DNA of 17,819 nt. Source: Candidatus Poseidoniales archaeon (GTDB lineage Archaea; Thermoplasmatota; Poseidoniia; Poseidoniales; Poseidoniaceae). Location: assembly GCA_009887135.1 (NCBI GenBank), contig QXYA01000088.1:1-17819 (forward strand), read 5' to 3'. The notes beneath the pieces were generated by a model that saw only the letters and a program-made list of their open reading frames with translations, was not told the origin of the DNA and did not search any database. Position 1 is the stretch's first letter, and each line of letters begins with the position of its first letter. Positions 14,043-17,819 of this stretch are shown piece by piece. Position numbers and translations under genes: made by a program.

Positions 14043-17000
14043 TCACTTTGGCTCAAAGTCAAGGACGATTTGTCCAAGCAGATTGACTCGAACAACTGGA
14101 TTGAATCCTTCATGAGGAGTCATCTCAATTGTGCGCTTGATTTGTTCAATCGCTTGAGGGGGCATTCTGACGTCAAATGTTTGGAGGGTTTCGATAAACC
14201 CTTCATCTTTCACAAGAGTTGCCCTAACTGGTTTTGGAACAGGTATTGCCTTCGCAATTGTCTCGACCTTTTCTATGACTTCTTCCACGTCAGTAATTCC
14301 TTCAACGATCTCTCCCACCTCACTTGTCTCAACCTTGGCCAGTAATCCAGTTGTTACTGGTGTGACTTCAGCTTCCTCAATCCATGTATTCAATTCGTGT
14401 ACTTCTTCAGTATCACGTACATCGATTGTATGACGTCGTTGTTGATAGATAAACCCGTATCCAAGAGCCAATAACCCCATCAAAACAATGGTAAGTGATT
14501 TGTAAATTGTTTCTTCGATTTGGCTGAATAAGATGATCAATGTAATCATAGAACCGTAAACACCCAGTGCTCTTCTCCAACGAACATGGGAATGCCGTGA
14601 ATCAAAGCCGGTAATTGCGAGGGCTGTCAGCAATGCAGTGGTGATGAAAAGAGCAAGTTTAGTTTGCTCTTCACCAAGTGCATAGATGACACCTGTAAGG
14701 GCGGATATGACACCTGCGAAGCCCATGTATTCTATAAAGCTGAAGAACTCTTCATCATTTTCCCATGCAAACAATTTGGAATCATATATTTGATCTGTCT
14801 TAGATGAGTAGACGATGAGTACAGCTCCTTCAATAAAGAATACAGCCCCAACCAGAATGCTTCGCATCGATTCATCAAGGACATCAAAGGTTGAAAGTTC
14901 GTTTCCAACTGTTAATCCATGGAGTAATGGCAGGAACAGAATTGATATTTTGTTTCCCTTTTTGAAAGCATCTTGAGTCGCCCATGCACTAGCGGCAATC
15001 ATTCCAACTCCGCCAAATACGTCGAATGAAAGAAGGAGTGAAGCCATTGCTAAAAACCTGAGTTGTGCTTCGAGTGGAAGTTCCATCTTAGAAATTGAGT
15101 TTTCCTTGGCGTTCATTCCCAACAATCCTCGTTCTTCTGAAATCCATAGTCCGAAGATAACAATACCAGACCAGAGCATTGACTTTCCAAATATTAATCC
15201 ACTGAAATCATTAAGTCCGCCTGAGAACCCAATTATGAAGGAAAAGATGAGTGCTACACTGAGCGTTGGAATAAGTGCTAGATCGCCTCGTATCCATGAA
15301 TTAACGATTCCAAATAGTACTGCAATGAGTGGAAGCCAAGAAGCAGTAGGTAGGACTGCCGCAACAGAGAAGAGGAACCATATCGCAGGAATCACCCATG
15401 GATATGCGTTTTCTACGATTTCGTCGTTCTTGATGTTTGAGCGAATATCAAAGAGACTTGCACTTAGGACAAGCATCATGTGCAGACCTACAATTAATCC
15501 AGTAACTTCACTGAACCATAGGACAGTTGGGTCTGTTGCATCTCCCACATTGGATAATACGCTATCGAGAAGGTTGTGGGCTAAGCCATGATCTTCAAGC
15601 CAAAACATAGAGATGAATGCTAAAGGAGCAATGCATGAAAGGACATGATGTCGATACTTGAAGGCTGTGTAAGCAACCAGTCCATACATGGTAAGGAACA
15701 ACAAACCGCCGGACTGATCAAACATTCCCAAGATGAGTAAGCCGCCGAGCATGACTTGATCTGCGCCTCTATTCAGAACATCAGTGTCTAAGCCTCTTTT
15801 CATGATGATGCTATGGACTGCGACTGGGGCAAGAAGGAAGACCATATCCCAAATGATTCCAGCTTTGAATAAACCACTCATATCTTCCATTCGAGCCTCA
15901 ATCATCAATGGCATAGATGCGCCTGCGATAATCAGGAGCATAAGTGTGCCAAGTGCTCGACTTTCAGAGGAAATAACATCCATTCTGTAGACTTCATAGA
16001 TGAGTAATGACACCGGTAGTAGGTACATTCCTACTACATAATAATTTGAACCGATTAAAACTGCAGAATCGAGTGTGCTAATTCCAATGGTTATCGCGAG
16101 AAGTGCAAATGCTAGAGACGGTCGAGCAATTGTACCATACGATCGCATTTCTGTGGCCTCTTCAGCCCCATCTTTGAGGTACCAGGCATTTGTTTCAGCA
16201 TCGTAGGAGTAACTCCCTGCTGCATTAATGGCGATGATATCTAACAATTTTCCAAAGTCCAGTTCAACATCACGGACAGAGTTGAACAATATGTAAACGA
16301 GGAATCCAAGAATCATAAATTCAACAGAAAGGCCACTCAAATTATCCGGTTTGAAGGAATCAGGAAGGTTGAGTTTCTCAGACAAAAGCAATCCTGTACT
16401 CAGTATAAGAGAGGTAAGGAGGGCAAGTGTGGCATTTCTCTTTTCAACATCATCTCCACTTCGTGCCTTGAGCATGGACTCGTACACCATAGCAAGGAGG
16501 TATCCTACAAAGACCCAGGTGACGAACCAATATGGCGAGTCAAGGATTGTGCTACTTAGTGCAATGAATGTAACGGATTGTACATTGCTCCAAATTGAAA
16601 TCTTATCCATCCTGCGTGCAGTTTCTGCAATAACGACAATACCTATTGCGACGCCGACATTTACCGCTTGGTTTTGGATACTGTTGCCAATTAAATCTCC
16701 AAAGAGATATGAAAAAGACAAAGCCGACATTGTTAGATTTGCCACCCATTTACGAGTGGCTTCTGCGAAGAACATCATGTAAGCAATCATTACCAGTGCT
16801 ACACACCATGGTAAAATCGCTTGGTCGCCATTTAGTGTCCACAATGCAAAGGCAAGTCCGATTGGCATTGCAGGGATTCTGTTCTTTTGAGCTGCAGGGA
16901 AATACGCCAAAAGCAGAGTAAGCCAAAGAGCGACAGGTAGGGTGAATACATTTTCGAGGCCATTGTTCCACTCACCGCTTTGGACGGGGCCTAATATCAG

Positions 17001-17819
17001 GTTAAGATCATTTAAGTCTGCAATCAGCATTGCAACGATCACTTCACCAATGAGGATGAAGGACATTTTTTCCACAAGTTCACGCTTTAATTTCTCGCTG
17101 CTGGCTAATGTACCTTGGATAATAATGATGAATACAAGAAGTGACAGAGCACCACCCTTTCCTGAATCTACAACATTGTCGTACTGAAGGATTTCATAGA
17201 GGATTGGGATCAACCCTGATACGACGCTCACGACACCGAAGTTGATTGCCTTGTTTGATTGCAATGCAGTATACATGGCTAGGCCAGTTAAGCCAACAAT
17301 TGCGGTTCCTAGTGGGTATGATACTTCATAATCTGCCCATTCAATCCAAGTTCCTACTCCGACGAGTAATAGCCCTAGAGGAATATAACTTGCAACTGCC
17401 CAGCCGAAAGATGTTTCACCTTTGTATCTCTTTAGGATTCGTTGATGGCCGAAACACATGAGGGCCGCACCTATCGACTGAGCATAGATCAAATTGGCAT
17501 TTGCATCAAAGACTCCGTCAATATTTTCCCCAAAGAATTCGAATGGTTTCCCACCAATATCGGCTTCAAAGGTAAGATATCCGGCAACATAGCGGATACC
17601 CCACAATAATCCAACAGCCATGAAGAAAAAGGACAGGCCAAGGAGATAATTCTGAGAAATCATAAGATGATTATCATTCTTCTTGGCTTGTAATTCTACC
17701 ATAAATAGGGCAATTGCTGACGAGACCAATCCTCCGATAAAGAGGATGAGGAACTTCTCTTCACCAACATCTTCAGCGAAGGCGATACTCAGTAAACCAA
17801 TCCATATCGCAAGCATAGC
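14043..17819 (-). CDS. very large polytopic membrane protein with cytoplasmic-type C-terminal tail (5' end outside window)
   Basis: At least 1257 residues, open to the right edge. The Met at 17816 falls at a hydrophobic stretch and need not be the true start, so treat the N-terminus as missing. I count about 35-38 hydrophobic segments of 15-25 residues through residue about 1128, separated by short loops. Two soluble parts stand out: an insert near 514-567 (with YSYDAETNAWYLKDG) and a 128-residue tail (about 1130-1257) rich in Glu and Val (EIVEGITDVEEVIEKVE), ending in a folded-looking segment (RVNLLGQIVLDFEPK). I recognise no transporter, glycosyltransferase, respiratory or peptidase motif. 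DUF2339-type proteins are also large and many-spanning, but I cannot claim that match. Its stop abuts the subtilase stop with no base between. Confidence 0.8.
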   Translation of the reverse strand, partial: AMLAIWIGLLSIAFAEDVGEEKFLILFIGGLVSSAIALFMVELQAKKNDNHLMISQNYLLGLSFFFMAVGLLWGIRYVAGYLTFEADIGGKPFEFFGENIDGVFDANANLIYAQSIGAALMCFGHQRILKRYKGETSFGWAVASYIPLGLLLVGVGTWIEWADYEVSYPLGTAIVGLTGLAMYTALQSNKAINFGVVSVVSGLIPILYEILQYDNVVDSGKGGALSLLVFIIIIQGTLASSEKLKRELVEKMSFILIGEVIVAMLIADLNDLNLILGPVQSGEWNNGLENVFTLPVALWLTLLLAYFPAAQKNRIPAMPIGLAFALWTLNGDQAILPWCVALVMIAYMMFFAEATRKWVANLTMSALSFSYLFGDLIGNSIQNQAVNVGVAIGIVVIAETARRMDKISIWSNVQSVTFIALSSTILDSPYWFVTWVFVGYLLAMVYESMLKARSGDDVEKRNATLALLTSLILSTGLLLSEKLNLPDSFKPDNLSGLSVEFMILGFLVYILFNSVRDVELDFGKLLDIIAINAAGSYSYDAETNAWYLKDGAEEATEMRSYGTIARPSLAFALLAITIGISTLDSAVLIGSNYYVVGMYLLPVSLLIYEVYRMDVISSESRALGTLMLLIIAGASMPLMIEARMEDMSGLFKAGIIWDMVFLLAPVAVHSIIMKRGLDTDVLNRGADQVMLGGLLILGMFDQSGGLLFLTMYGLVAYTAFKYRHHVLSCIAPLAFISMFWLEDHGLAHNLLDSVLSNVGDATDPTVLWFSEVTGLIVGLHMMLVLSASLFDIRSNIKNDEIVENAYPWVIPAIWFLFSVAAVLPTASWLPLIAVLFGIVNSWIRGDLALIPTLSVALIFSFIIGFSGGLNDFSGLIFGKSMLWSGIVIFGLWISEERGLLGMNAKENSISKMELPLEAQLRFLAMASLLLSFDVFGGVGMIAASAWATQDAFKKGNKISILFLPLLHGLTVGNELSTFDVLDESMRSILVGAVFFIEGAVLIVYSSKTDQIYDSKLFAWENDEEFFSFIEYMGFAGVISALTGVIYALGEEQTKLALFITTALLTALAITGFDSRHSHVRWRRALGVYGSMITLIILFSQIEETIYKSLTIVLMGLLALGYGFIYQQRRHTIDVRDTEEVHELNTWIEEAEVTPVTTGLLAKVETSEVGEIVEGITDVEEVIEKVETIAKAIPVPKPVRATLVKDEGFIETLQTFDVRMPPQAIEQIKRTIEMTPHEGFNPVVRVNLLGQIVLDFEPK

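Noticed and set aside
1..17819. CRISPR arrays, tRNA or rRNA genes, insertion sequences, toxin-antitoxin or restriction genes
   Set aside because: No regularly spaced repeats, tRNA-like cloverleaf sequence, transposase motif or small paired toxin-antitoxin genes were seen on either strand.

Overview
The window is a compact stretch of prokaryotic chromosome, moderately AT-leaning, with 13 substantially visible genes, gaps of about 120 bases or less, and no rRNA, tRNA, CRISPR array or recognisable mobile element. Few genes have a convincing Shine-Dalgarno sequence close to the start, and several begin with almost no leader after the previous feature. This fits a lineage that uses many leaderless transcripts. 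Together with the gene content, it makes me favour a marine planktonic archaeon of the Poseidoniales (Marine Group II) type. That is inference: there is no ribosomal or other phylogenetic marker here, and a bacterium is not excluded.

Layout. A rightward block runs from the left edge to 5758: (1) a possible gene tail; (2) a ThiF/MoeB-type sulfur-carrier adenylyltransferase fused to a rhodanese domain; (3) a receiver-domain protein whose phosphoacceptor Asp appears to be Glu; (4) a VTT/DedA-type membrane protein; (5) a fused alpha-beta E1 subunit of a 2-oxo acid dehydrogenase. Next come a leftward aquaporin (5736-6344), a rightward CaCA-family cation antiporter and an MCAD-like acyl-CoA dehydrogenase (to 8724), and a leftward unknown protein with an acidic segment (8708-9421). 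A rightward cluster of MocA, XdhC and an Old Yellow Enzyme-type flavin oxidoreductase follows (9481-12069), then a leftward oligoribonuclease, a rightward membrane-anchored subtilase (12723-14042), and finally a leftward membrane protein of more than 1250 residues with about 35-38 predicted membrane spans, running off the right edge.

How the parts fit. The MoeB-like/rhodanese protein and the MocA-XdhC pair both point to molybdenum cofactor metabolism: sulfur transfer, then cytidylylation and delivery to a molybdenum hydroxylase. No hydroxylase subunit lies in the window. The E1 subunit and the acyl-CoA dehydrogenase suggest oxidation of amino-acid or fatty-acid carbon, but no E2 or E3 subunit is present. 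The aquaporin and the antiporter are divergent and share a short promoter region with a perfect 10-bp inverted repeat placed almost symmetrically before two ATGs.

The most unusual signals are: tail-to-tail gene pairs that all overlap or abut at their stop codons (four of four); the Asp-to-Glu receiver with an unclassified output region; the aquaporin filter lacking His; the antiporter lacking both Asn of one alpha repeat; and the very large membrane protein. I did not find a clear defence or mobile system. No gene-free stretch exceeds 300 bases.
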